A DNA stretch of 64,000 bases from Deltaproteobacteria bacterium Ga0077539 (GTDB lineage Bacteria; Myxococcota_A; Polyangia; Polyangiales; Ga0077539). The notes beneath the pieces were generated by a model, which saw nothing but the letters and a program-made list of their open reading frames with translations, ran no database searches and was not told where the DNA came from. Made by a program: the position numbers and the translations under genes. Location of the stretch: NCBI GenBank assembly GCA_001465015.1, contig LNEO01000118.1:35823-99822 (forward strand), read 5' to 3'. This document shows positions 27,362 to 35,340 of the stretch, piece after piece. The number at the start of each line of letters is the position of its first letter. Positions within the stretch are counted from its first letter, which is position 1.

Positions 27362-29983
27362 TCAACGGACGAAGCGGCTGCGCCCTTCGCGGTCCCACCA
27401 CTCGCGGTACTGCTGCTGAGCGCGCTCGCGCTCGCGCCGTGGCAGATTGAAATAGTATCCGACGAAGATGCCCGAGAGCTTCTTCAGCTCTTCGCCCGCC
27501 TCGTGGCGAATCGTGGCGTCCTCGTGAACGAGCGCTTCGATGAGCCACTCGATGCGATGGCGCCCCGCAGCGCGCTCCCACCACTCGCGCCAGGCGCGCG
27601 CGTCCTCGTGAAAGTCCTGCCTTGCGAGAACGACGAGGGCGCGGTGTGACAGCGATCGCACAGACGGATCGCTGTCGGTGATGCCGCTCAAGAGCGCGGG
27701 CGTGGCTTCGCCGTCGCGCATGTCAGCGAGCGCCTGCGCAGCGAGGCGCCGACGCTCAACGGGGACCGAGCTGTCGGTGAGCGTCGAGCGAAGCGTGCGG
27801 AGCACTCGTTCGAACTCAGACAGCTTGCGATACGAGCGAAGCGCCTCGAGCGCGATGCGGCGCGTCGAGCTATCGGAGTCGAACAGCCGCGCGCCGAGCT
27901 TGGGAAGGGCGCCGGGAAACACGACTTCGCCCAAGCAAAGCGTCGCGTAGTAGCGCTGCTCGGGGTCGACCGACTCGAGCAGGTCGCTGAGCGCTGGCGC
28001 GGCTGCGTGCCGAAACATCACGACCAGACGAAGCAGCGGTCCTACCTCTGCAGCGCGCGGGACGCGCGATCGAGGCTCGGACCGATCGTGATACGTGGGG
28101 CCCGGAAAGTACCGAAAGATGGCGTCGAGCGAGCGCTGTCCCAGCGCGACGAGCTGCTCTGCCGCCGCATCGTCGAGCGCGCCGGTCCGAACGACCTCGG
28201 CGACGAGCTTGAGCGCGTTGACCTCATCCGCCCCCGTGTCTCGCGGGGGCGGCGGCATCGAGCCTCCCGCTGCAGGGAGCGGTCCGATCACGTCTACCGA
28301 AACAGGAACGCGCCCGCCGTGCACAAACCGCCCGCTCACCTCGGGGCCGCGCGAGAGGCGACGAACGCCCTCGCTGTCTGTCGAAAACGGCACCTCAGCC
28401 TGGTCGTCCAGCGGGGCTGTCGCGCCGTTGGACGTCCCTTCGGTGTCGCTCGTCGGCGCAGCGGTCACCGGAGCAGTCGTGACTGGCTCAGCAGGAGCAG
28501 CCGCGACTGGCTCAGCAGGTCCAACGGCGACCGCCCCGATTGGCGCGACCGGCTCGGCGACGCTCGGGCTGACTTCGGGAGCGACGATCTCGACGGGGTC
28601 GACCGCCGTCGAAGGCGCTGGTGTGTTCGCGACCGGCGCGGCGTCGCTCGATGCGACGGGCTCACGCGGGACGGCGGCATCGGGCGTCGCGGCCGGCGAC
28701 GGTGCAACGGTCTCTGGGTCTGGTCTCGCCGCGAGCGCCCGAAGCGACTGCACGCCGCGCTGCTCAGCGACGCGGCGAGCGATCGCGCCCACGGTGACGC
28801 GGCTCGCGTCGAGCGCGGGTCCTCCCTTGCGCGCCTTGCGCTCGCGGATGATGCGCTCGAACGCGTTGGCCGCGTGGCCGCAGAGCGCCACGACCTCGTC
28901 GAGCGCCGCGAGATCGAGCGGCTCAGGGCCATGATCGGCCCACACAATCAAGACGACTCGACCGCCGATGTGGATCGGAACGAGCGCCACTCCGCGCGCG
29001 CCTTCGCGGCCGAGGTCACCGCGGACAACGGCGTCAGCGCCGTGATCCATGAGCGCTCCGACGACGGGCGCGCCGCGCTCGCGCGCGGTTCGAAAGGAGC
29101 TCGGGCTGTCGAGCGCGACAGCGATTCGACGCACCATCGTCGCGGGCAACCCGTCCCCTCGCGCGTCGAGCCCTTCGGCGACGTCTCCCTGCACGACGAA
29201 CAACGCGACGTATCGCAGTCGCTCGACCGCGAAATCCAGGACGAGCGCCAGGATGCGATCACGGTCTTGCGCGGCGTCGATCTGGCGCAGCACGTCCTCA
29301 CGGGTGGTGCGCGGCTCCTCGGGAGAATCTGCGCCCGACCGCTCGTCGCTCCCGTCGCTGTCCACAGAATCGTCGTCTTCGATCGCCGCCGAGAGCGCAG
29401 AGAGCGCGGACATCACGGCGGTCTTCACCTTCACGGCGCCCGCAGATCGAGCGGGCGCGGTTGGCAAATCGACCGTTGCCGCGGGCTGCGCGACGATCTC
29501 GCTCGCCGAGGCGCCAGACGAAAGCTTGTCGGCGAGCCTCCTCAGCCTGGGAGACAGCTCGCTTCCGTAGTGTCGGGCCAACGCCCAGGAGAGGCGAAAG
29601 CCGAGCGTCGCTCGAAGCGAGAGCGGCAATCCCGCGGCGCGCTCGAGCGCGGCGCGCGCAGATTCGTTGGGCGGATCGACGGCGGCGACGACGAGCACGC
29701 CATCCTCGACGCGAAGCGGAAGCACCCTGTGGGACTCACAGTGAAGACGGTCGAGCCTCGCGAGCGCGGCCGCGTCGGCGCGGGCCAGCTCGTCACGCGA
29801 TGCGGGCGCGAGGTCGACGAGCTTGGCGCGAAAACGGGTCAACGCCTCCTCGGACAGCGCTTGCGCTTCGAGCAGGTTCGTCTCGAGGTCTCCGCCGTTG
29901 AGCACTTGACGCTGAATCGCTTCGTCGAGCTTTTGCGGAGCAACCGCATGCTCCCTCGCGAGCAGGGCCGACAGCGTGGTCAT
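27362..29983 (-). CDS. MshEN/GspE-N, GAF and HEAT repeat protein
   Basis: 873 residues from the ATG at 29983 (a GTG at 30037 would add 18). N-terminus (about 1-150) resembles the N-terminal domain of PilB/GspE/MshE ATPases: 'LSALLAREHAVAPQKLDEAI', 'ALSEEALTRF', 'HRVLPLRVEDGVLVVAAVDP'. The Arg of the MshEN RLG motif reads 'TLSALL' here, so c-di-GMP binding is doubtful. A GAF-like domain follows ('LVLDFAVERLRYVALFVVQG', 'GALMDHGADAVVRGDLG', 'VALVPIHIGGRVVLIVWADH'), then about 170 residues of low-complexity Ala/Pro/Val/Glu with a 24-bp tandem repeat. The C-terminal third has HEAT-like repeats ('YYATLCLGEVVFPGALPKLG', 'STRRIALEALRSY', 'VERRRLAAQALADMRDGEAT', 'IRHEAGEELKKLSG'). No ATPase domain is present. 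Cytosolic regulator or scaffold of unknown partner. Confidence 0.8.
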   Translation of the reverse strand: MTTLSALLAREHAVAPQKLDEAIQRQVLNGGDLETNLLEAQALSEEALTRFRAKLVDLAPASRDELARADAAALARLDRLHCESHRVLPLRVEDGVLVVAAVDPPNESARAALERAAGLPLSLRATLGFRLSWALARHYGSELSPRLRRLADKLSSGASASEIVAQPAATVDLPTAPARSAGAVKVKTAVMSALSALSAAIEDDDSVDSDGSDERSGADSPEEPRTTREDVLRQIDAAQDRDRILALVLDFAVERLRYVALFVVQGDVAEGLDARGDGLPATMVRRIAVALDSPSSFRTARERGAPVVGALMDHGADAVVRGDLGREGARGVALVPIHIGGRVVLIVWADHGPEPLDLAALDEVVALCGHAANAFERIIRERKARKGGPALDASRVTVGAIARRVAEQRGVQSLRALAARPDPETVAPSPAATPDAAVPREPVASSDAAPVANTPAPSTAVDPVEIVAPEVSPSVAEPVAPIGAVAVGPAEPVAAAPAEPVTTAPVTAAPTSDTEGTSNGATAPLDDQAEVPFSTDSEGVRRLSRGPEVSGRFVHGGRVPVSVDVIGPLPAAGGSMPPPPRDTGADEVNALKLVAEVVRTGALDDAAAEQLVALGQRSLDAIFRYFPGPTYHDRSEPRSRVPRAAEVGPLLRLVVMFRHAAAPALSDLLESVDPEQRYYATLCLGEVVFPGALPKLGARLFDSDSSTRRIALEALRSYRKLSEFERVLRTLRSTLTDSSVPVERRRLAAQALADMRDGEATPALLSGITDSDPSVRSLSHRALVVLARQDFHEDARAWREWWERAAGRHRIEWLIEALVHEDATIRHEAGEELKKLSGIFVGYYFNLPRRERERAQQQYREWWDREGRSRFVR
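28481..28519. repeat. Two-copy 24-bp tandem repeat in linker
   Basis: GACTGGCTCAGCAGG occurs at 28481-28495 and again at 28505-28519. It encodes part of the Ala-Glu-Pro-Val-rich linker between the GAF and HEAT parts of the protein on the minus strand and is likely to vary in copy number between strains. Confidence 0.6.
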
Positions 29984-30320
29984 TGGCAGCGTTGCTGTTG
30001 ATACCGCGTTCGGACTTGCGAGGGGAAGAGTACGCACCGCGCGACGGACATTTCACGGCCCGTCAGCGACGCCTCGGGCGCGAACCATCTGGCTCCAGGT
30101 GACGAAATCACCGCGTTGGTGCGACACGCGGCGAATCGAGCGGTCCATTCGCGGGCTAGGGACACCCCCCATTGCCCGTGCGGTTGGCGCAGTGGAGTCT
30201 GTCCCCGGCGGCCCGGCCGACGCACGTCCGCAGAACGGCGCCCCCCGCGATCGTCCCGGCGCACGCCGCTCGCCCGACCGGTTCGTCACGTCGATCGGTC
30301 GAGCGCCCCTCGAGGTCCCT
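29984..30320. other. 337-bp gene-free region with REP-like inverted repeat
   Basis: No convincing coding frame. It should hold the promoter of the MshEN-GAF-HEAT gene and lies after rsmE. Near the middle GGGACACCCCCC (30159-30170) and GGAGTCTGTCCC (30194-30205) form an imperfect inverted repeat with matching GGGACA/TGTCCC ends around a 23-base spacer. Such a layout is reminiscent of REP/RAYT-type short repeats, but a single copy in one window cannot establish this. Confidence 0.4.
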
Positions 30321-31097
30321 TCAACCGCGGCGCTTCAGGTCACCCAGAATCGCCGACGCAATGGCGCAAAACGCCGCTCCTGCGTGCTCTGTGCGCAAGA
30401 TCCGCGGACCGAGCGTGATGCTCGAGAACCCAGCGCGGTGGGCGAGCGCGCGCTCGTCGTCGGCGAGCCCGCCTTCGGGACCGACGAGAAGCGCGACGGG
30501 CCCCTCGCTCGCGCCGCTCGCCGCGAGCCACTCCGCAGCGGAGGCGCCTCCTGTCTCGTCGGCGACACAACGAAGCGAAGCCACAGTCGCCGCTCGCTGC
30601 ACCGCCTCGCCCAACGTCAACACCGGTAGAACCTGGAGCAGGTCAGCGCGGCCGCACTGTTCGCTCGCGCTCGCGCTGATCGCCGAAAGGTGAGCACGCT
30701 GCGCTTCGGCGCGGTGCGTATCGAGCTTCGCCACCGAGCGCTCGCACTGAACGGGCCAGACCGCGGCGGCTCCGAGCTCTGCGCATGCTCGAACGACTCG
30801 CTCGAGCTTGTCGCCTTTGGCGAGCGCTTGCAGGACATGCACCCGCGCGCTGTCCGCGACGACGCCGCTTCGTGGTTCGCCCTCGAGCCGGAGGCGAACG
30901 ACGATCGCCTTACGCTCTTGTCTCACTTCGACGATCGTCGCGTCACGCTCGCAGCCATCGCCGTCGAACACGACGAGCGCGTCCCCGCGTCGCGCCCGCA
31001 GCACGCGCGCGACGTGATGGGACGCCGCGGCGTCGAGAGAGAGATCCTCTCGATCGAGCGGGGCGCGTTCGGCGAGGACTCGGACGGGCGCGGCCAT
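30321..31097 (-). CDS. rsmE: 16S rRNA (uracil(1498)-N(3))-methyltransferase RsmE
   Basis: SPOUT-family methyltransferase that methylates U1498 of 16S rRNA. 258 residues. N-terminal PUA-like part includes 'SHHVARVLRARRGDALVVFD' (cf. 'HL.rVLR...Gd.i.l.dG'); the catalytic knot has 'QALAKGDKLERVVRACAELG', 'RADLLQVLPV', 'LLVGPEGGLADDERALA' and 'ITLGPRILRTEHAG'. These are the family hallmarks (GPEGG and LG.RILR.ETA). Lies 19 bases after prmA on the same strand, the usual bacterial arrangement. Confidence 0.93.
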   Translation of the reverse strand: MAAPVRVLAERAPLDREDLSLDAAASHHVARVLRARRGDALVVFDGDGCERDATIVEVRQERKAIVVRLRLEGEPRSGVVADSARVHVLQALAKGDKLERVVRACAELGAAAVWPVQCERSVAKLDTHRAEAQRAHLSAISASASEQCGRADLLQVLPVLTLGEAVQRAATVASLRCVADETGGASAAEWLAASGASEGPVALLVGPEGGLADDERALAHRAGFSSITLGPRILRTEHAGAAFCAIASAILGDLKRRG

Positions 31098-31116
31098 CGA
31101 TCAGCTCCCGGATCGC

Positions 31117-32004
31117 TCAGCGCCGAACGAGCTCGGGCGCGACCCAGTCGCCTTCTTGCTCGCAGCGGTCCAGCGAGAGACCCAACGGCTCGTACGCCGC
31201 GACGACCGCTGCCCGCTGCGTCTCGAGCACGCCCGAGAGCACGAGCACGCCTCCCTCGGACACGAGCGCGGCGATCGGCGCGGCGAGCGGGATCAGCACA
31301 GAGGCCTCGATGTTGGCGAGCACGAGCGTCGAGCGCTCGAAAAGCACGTCCGTCGAGCCCACGCGCGCGTCGATACGCGACGTCAGCCCGAGGTGCTCTG
31401 CGTTTTCGCGGGTGACCTCGATGCTCAGCGCGTCGATGTCGCACAGCACGCAGCGCTCAGCTCCGAGCAAGAGCGCGGCGAACGCCAGGATCCCAGAGCC
31501 GCAGCCGACGTCGAGCACCAGGGACTCGTGACGAGCGCGGAGCCGGCGCTCGAGCGCTGCCGTCGCCAGCGCCGTGGAAGCATGTTGACCCGTGCCGAAC
31601 GCGCGCCCTGGATCGAGCCGCATGACGACGTCCGCGGGCTGCGCGGCGTACTCGAGCCACGACGGCACGACCACGATTCGTTCGCCGAGCCGCATCGGGC
31701 GCCAGTGCGCCTTCCACGCGTCCGCCCAGTCGTCACCTTCGATCCACTCGAGCCGAGCCGAGCCTGCGAACATGGCCATCGCTTCTTCGGCGCTGGCTTC
31801 GTCTTCGAAGCTCGCGACGAGCGTGACGCCCTGCGGGCCACCCTTGACCAGCGTGCTGGCATCACGTTGCTCGATCCCTGTCGCGCCGAGCAGAAGGAGC
31901 CTGCCGTTGACGGCGTCAGCGTCGTCTGGTGCGCACTCGACATGAACCTGCGGAAAACGCAGGATCGCCGCTTCTTTCGCGGCCACGGCAGCGTCGTCGG
32001 ACAT
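31117..32004 (-). CDS. prmA: Ribosomal protein L11 methyltransferase PrmA
   Basis: SAM-dependent trimethylase of ribosomal protein L11. 295 residues. Markers: N-terminal ferredoxin-like part, then 'EGDDWADAWKAHWRPMRLGE', 'RLDPGRAFGTGQHASTALA', motif I 'LDVGCGSGILAFAALLLGA', acidic 'CDIDALSIEVTRENAEHLG', and 'LVLANIEASVLIPLAAPIA', in which the usual NPP/NIL motif is NIE. Starts six bases from the end of the exported TPR gene on the same strand, so the three minus-strand genes may share a transcript. Confidence 0.92.
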   Translation of the reverse strand: MSDDAAVAAKEAAILRFPQVHVECAPDDADAVNGRLLLLGATGIEQRDASTLVKGGPQGVTLVASFEDEASAEEAMAMFAGSARLEWIEGDDWADAWKAHWRPMRLGERIVVVPSWLEYAAQPADVVMRLDPGRAFGTGQHASTALATAALERRLRARHESLVLDVGCGSGILAFAALLLGAERCVLCDIDALSIEVTRENAEHLGLTSRIDARVGSTDVLFERSTLVLANIEASVLIPLAAPIAALVSEGGVLVLSGVLETQRAAVVAAYEPLGLSLDRCEQEGDWVAPELVRR

Positions 32005-32010
32005 GCTCGG

Positions 32011-32907
32011 TCAGTTGCCCACGACGGTGATGTTGAGCGTCGCCGGTTGGCTTCCTTGCGAGGCCACGACCCCGACGACGATGCCCGTCACCGCGCCGGC
32101 GACGAGGACGCTGCCTCCGACCCAAACCCACCACGGAATGCCGCCGGGCTCGGGCACGGCGATTCGCAACGGCGCGAACGCGTCACCGCGCGCATGCACC
32201 GGAATGCCCGTCGCGTCGACGGCCTCGAAGTAGTACTCGACGAGCGGAGGCCGCACCGTTTCGCCTGGCAAAGTGACGGCGAACGCGCCGCCGCCCTGCC
32301 CGCGCGCGTCGACGCGTCGAAAGATCCCGCTGTTGTTGTGGCGATACGCGAGCACCAGTCGCGCCACACGGCTGCCGGGGTCGACGACGGTCGCCGTCAA
32401 CGCAACCGCGCGCCCTCGTTGCTGCTGCGGCGGCGATCGGTGTTCGATGCGCACTTCCGATGGCGGCGCGACGGGGCTCGCCTGTGTGCCGTTGGTGTTG
32501 GTGGTCGGCTGCGCCGTCGCGACGCCCGGACGACCTTCGGCCTCCCAGCGCTCTCGAACCCGCGAGAAAAACTGCTGCACGCGGGGAGAGACGTCTTGCG
32601 ACACCTGGCGCGCCGGATCCCTCGCGAGCACGAGGCGCCAGGCGCCTTCGGCCTCGTCGTTTCGCTGCAGCGCCTGATACGAATACGCGAGCAGCTCATA
32701 GATGCGCAGCTCGTCCGGCCTGCTGTTTCCCGCGCGGATAATCGCCGCAGACAACGTCTGCACGGCCTCTTCGTAATGCAGCTCGTCGTACTGGCGTTGC
32801 CCGAGCTGGAGCAGGCTTCGTTGCCCCGACTGTGCGAAGGCGGGAGAGACGATGACCGTGGAAGAGAGAGCCACGGCGAGGGACAAACCGAGGAGTGCGG
32901 GTCGCAT
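32011..32907 (-). CDS. Exported TPR protein with beta-sandwich region and C-terminal membrane segment
   Basis: 298 residues from the ATG at 32907, chosen because it begins a clear signal peptide (MRPALLGLSLAVALSSTVIV, then SPAFA). TPR-like helices follow (LGQRQYDELHYEEAVQTLS, RIYELLAYSYQALQRNDEAE), then a Thr/Asn/Pro linker and an Ig/fibronectin-like strand region ('VVDPGSRVARLVLAYRHN', 'PPLVEYYFEAVDATGIPVHA'). It ends with 'IPWWVWVGGSVLVAGAVTGI' and a short external tail. Layouts of this kind recur in Polyangia next to PEGA kinases. Function unknown, envelope location likely. Confidence 0.75.
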   Translation of the reverse strand: MRPALLGLSLAVALSSTVIVSPAFAQSGQRSLLQLGQRQYDELHYEEAVQTLSAAIIRAGNSRPDELRIYELLAYSYQALQRNDEAEGAWRLVLARDPARQVSQDVSPRVQQFFSRVRERWEAEGRPGVATAQPTTNTNGTQASPVAPPSEVRIEHRSPPQQQRGRAVALTATVVDPGSRVARLVLAYRHNNSGIFRRVDARGQGGGAFAVTLPGETVRPPLVEYYFEAVDATGIPVHARGDAFAPLRIAVPEPGGIPWWVWVGGSVLVAGAVTGIVVGVVASQGSQPATLNITVVGN

Positions 32908-33065
32908 GGACCTCCCGATCGTACACCCATCGCACCCGCAAGGCCGAACGAACAAACGCCCGGAACAACCTGTTTGCCTGCCGATCGGGAGGGTCCCCCG
33001 AGCGCGCGCGGGTCGAGAGCGACAACGTGTTTTGCGGATGGCCCGTGTTGCGCGATAGTTCGTGG

Positions 33066-33920
33066 GTGAATCGATCATCGCTTTGGGTAGCCGTGGCGCT
33101 CGCGCTGTGCGGGCTCGGCGCGCCGAAGGCCGCGCAGGCTCAGACTTCCCCGCGCGACGCACGAGAAATTGGGCGCCTCTTGCGGGAGGGAGCGGCGGCG
33201 TTCGAGACCAACGACGACGCGACCGCGCTCTCGCTCTTTCAGCAGGCGTACCGACTCTCCGAGGAGCCGACGATCCTGGTCAACATCGGTCGCGTGTTCG
33301 CGAGGATGCGGCGCCACGACGACGCGATCGCGACGTTTCAGCGGTACATCGACCGCGCGCCGCAGGCTCCCGAGCGGGCCGCGATCGAGCGGCTGCTCCG
33401 CGAGCAACAGACGCTTCGTGACGCAGCGGCAAACGCCGCGCGAACCGCGAACGAGCAGACCCAGCGCGAACGAGCCGACCGCGAACGGGCCGCGCGCGAG
33501 CAGGCAGCGCGCGAGCAGGCAGAACGTGACCGCGCCGCCCGCGAGGCTCGCAGACCGGGCGCCGGTCCATGGGTGCTGCTCGGGGTCGGCGGGGCGGTCG
33601 CCGCGAGCTCGCTCATCCCGTTCTTCGCGGTGCGCGAGCCGCAGCTCGGGGCGCTTCGAGCAGAGCACAACATGCGATGCACCAGCGTCGGGGGAGGATG
33701 GGAGTGCGTCGACCCGAACGGGCAGCTCGCTGCCAACTACAACGGCGCGGTGACCGGGACGATCGCTTTCGGCGCGCTGCTCGGCACCGGGCTCGCAGCG
33801 GCGACCGCCGGCGCGATCTGGGCTGCCGTAGGCGCCGCGCGCGCCGAGCCGCGCGTTTCCGTCAGCGTCGATCCACGAGGCTCTGTCGTGATCGCTGGCC
33901 GCTTCGGAGGGGATCGATGA
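33066..33920 (+). CDS. Exported TPR/coiled-coil membrane protein
   Basis: 284 residues from GTG 33066, divergent from the gene before. Signal peptide 'NRSSLWVAVALALCGLGAPK' with AQAQ cleavage-like end. Mature part: TPR-like 'LLREGAAAFETNDDATALSL', 'FQQAYRLSEEPTILVNIGRV', then 'TFQRYIDRAPQAPERAAIER'; a strongly charged coiled coil made of R/E/A/Q heptads (TQRERADRERAAREQAAREQ); and a membrane segment GPWVLLGVGGAVAASSLIPF. A region with two Cys (MRCTSVGGGWECVDPN) precedes a second hydrophobic stretch. Overlaps the RCC1 lipoprotein by ATGA. Similar overall plan to the divergent gene 32011-32907. Confidence 0.75.
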   Translation: MNRSSLWVAVALALCGLGAPKAAQAQTSPRDAREIGRLLREGAAAFETNDDATALSLFQQAYRLSEEPTILVNIGRVFARMRRHDDAIATFQRYIDRAPQAPERAAIERLLREQQTLRDAAANAARTANEQTQRERADRERAAREQAAREQAERDRAAREARRPGAGPWVLLGVGGAVAASSLIPFFAVREPQLGALRAEHNMRCTSVGGGWECVDPNGQLAANYNGAVTGTIAFGALLGTGLAAATAGAIWAAVGAARAEPRVSVSVDPRGSVVIAGRFGGDR

Positions 33921-35335
33921 GCTACTCACGCACTGCGCTCGGCGCCCTGTTGATTTCGTGTGCTGGATGCATCGACCGGTACGTCTTTCTCGACGCGCAT
34001 CGCGACGCGAGCAGCGAGCTCAGCCAAGACGGCGCGGACGGCGCAGTTGTCACAGACGTAAACGACGCGATGCCCCCCGATGTGCCCGACGTCGTGGTGC
34101 CCGTGTGCACGGGCAACCCGATCACTCAGCTGCGCGCGTTCGACGGGACGACGTGCGCGATCCGCCGCAACGGGCAGCTCTTCTGCTGGGGAGTTCGGTC
34201 GCGCGCGATGAACTCGTCGGCAGATCCCAGCACGCCGCTCCTCGTGGCGACAGACGTCACCAGCGTGGTCTCCGGCGGCGGCGTCGGCATTGGATTCCAG
34301 CTCTGCTTCATTCGCAACAGAACCGTTTTTTGTGCCGGCACGAACACCGACGGTCAGGTCGGGCGCCCGCCGGGCCCCGGAGTCGTTCCGATCGACATGC
34401 CAAACGAGCTCCCGCTTGCTGGTGTGGAGCAGATCTCCGCGAGCAATCTGCACGTCTGCGCGCTGCTTCCTCGCGGCACGGACGGTCAAACCTCGGTCGC
34501 ATGCTGGGGCAACGCAGGGGACAATCGAACAAACAACGCCGGCGCGATACAGCCAACGTGGGGCACTCCGAACGTGTTCCCCGTAACTCGGATGTTGTCA
34601 GGCGTCACCGTCCGATCGATTCACAGCGCTGGCAAGACCAACTACGCCGTGGTCGACACGGGCTCCGGGATGTCGCTCGTGGGGTGGGGACGCAACGAGT
34701 TCGGGACGTTTCCGGATGCTCTTGCGGACCTCGTTACACCCTCGACAAACCTGCCGAGCACGAGCAGCACGAGCATGCTCACGGGACTGTTCGTGTCGCC
34801 TCGCCTCGTGTGCCAGACGAGCGCATTGCTGCCGTCGTCCCTCGAATGCATCGGCGCGACGGACTCGGGCGTGCTCGGTCAATCGCCCGGGGTCACGACC
34901 ACATGGCGCGTTCCGGGGTCGCCGCCGCCGATCGCTGTGATGGCCCGGCAGCCGCTCGTCGCCGTCGGAAGCAACGAGAACGCCCCAGCGTCTGGCTTCG
35001 CGTGCGTCGTTCGCGACGATGCGCGCAACCGCGTCGCGTGCATCGGATCGAATGGCTTCGCGCAGCTCGGCGCGTCGACCGAGATGATGAGCGCCTCGTG
35101 GCGCGACGTCGTCTCCGCCGGACCCGTCGGCGACGGAAGCGACATCACTCACATCACCGCGGGCGCCGCTCACGGCTGCGTACGAACCACGCTGGACGGC
35201 GTGTTTTGCTGGGGCCGCGCGGGCTGCGGTGAACGCGGCGACATGCTCGGAACGACGAGCTGCACGCCCGTTCCCTCCGGCGCACCGTCGGAGCCGCTTC
35301 GCGTTCCCAACCGCGTCGTGATCCCCTGCAGCTGA
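33917..35335 (+). CDS. RCC1-repeat lipoprotein
   Basis: 472 residues; signal and lipobox 'ALLISCAGC'. After an Asp/Ala-rich linker the body consists of RCC1-like blades: each has an 'ALD..G.v.cWG.n..GQlG' pattern, seen as 'TCAIRRNGQLFCWGVRS', 'CFIRNRTVFCAGTNTDGQVG', 'SVACWGNAGDN', 'LVGWGRNEFGTF', 'LECIGATDSGVLGQ', 'RVACIGSNGFAQLGA' and 'GVFCWGRAGCG'. The repeated CxG/WG pairs fit the beta-propeller of RCC1/BLIP-II. It is lipid-anchored and probably surface or periplasmic. Coupled to the gene before it by ATGA. Ligand unknown. Confidence 0.85.
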   Translation: MSYSRTALGALLISCAGCIDRYVFLDAHRDASSELSQDGADGAVVTDVNDAMPPDVPDVVVPVCTGNPITQLRAFDGTTCAIRRNGQLFCWGVRSRAMNSSADPSTPLLVATDVTSVVSGGGVGIGFQLCFIRNRTVFCAGTNTDGQVGRPPGPGVVPIDMPNELPLAGVEQISASNLHVCALLPRGTDGQTSVACWGNAGDNRTNNAGAIQPTWGTPNVFPVTRMLSGVTVRSIHSAGKTNYAVVDTGSGMSLVGWGRNEFGTFPDALADLVTPSTNLPSTSSTSMLTGLFVSPRLVCQTSALLPSSLECIGATDSGVLGQSPGVTTTWRVPGSPPPIAVMARQPLVAVGSNENAPASGFACVVRDDARNRVACIGSNGFAQLGASTEMMSASWRDVVSAGPVGDGSDITHITAGAAHGCVRTTLDGVFCWGRAGCGERGDMLGTTSCTPVPSGAPSEPLRVPNRVVIPCS

Positions 35336-35340
35336 GCCGA

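Noticed and set aside
31850..31875. sigma54-like TGGC/TTGC pair
   Set aside because: Spacing is one base short and the site lies inside prmA.
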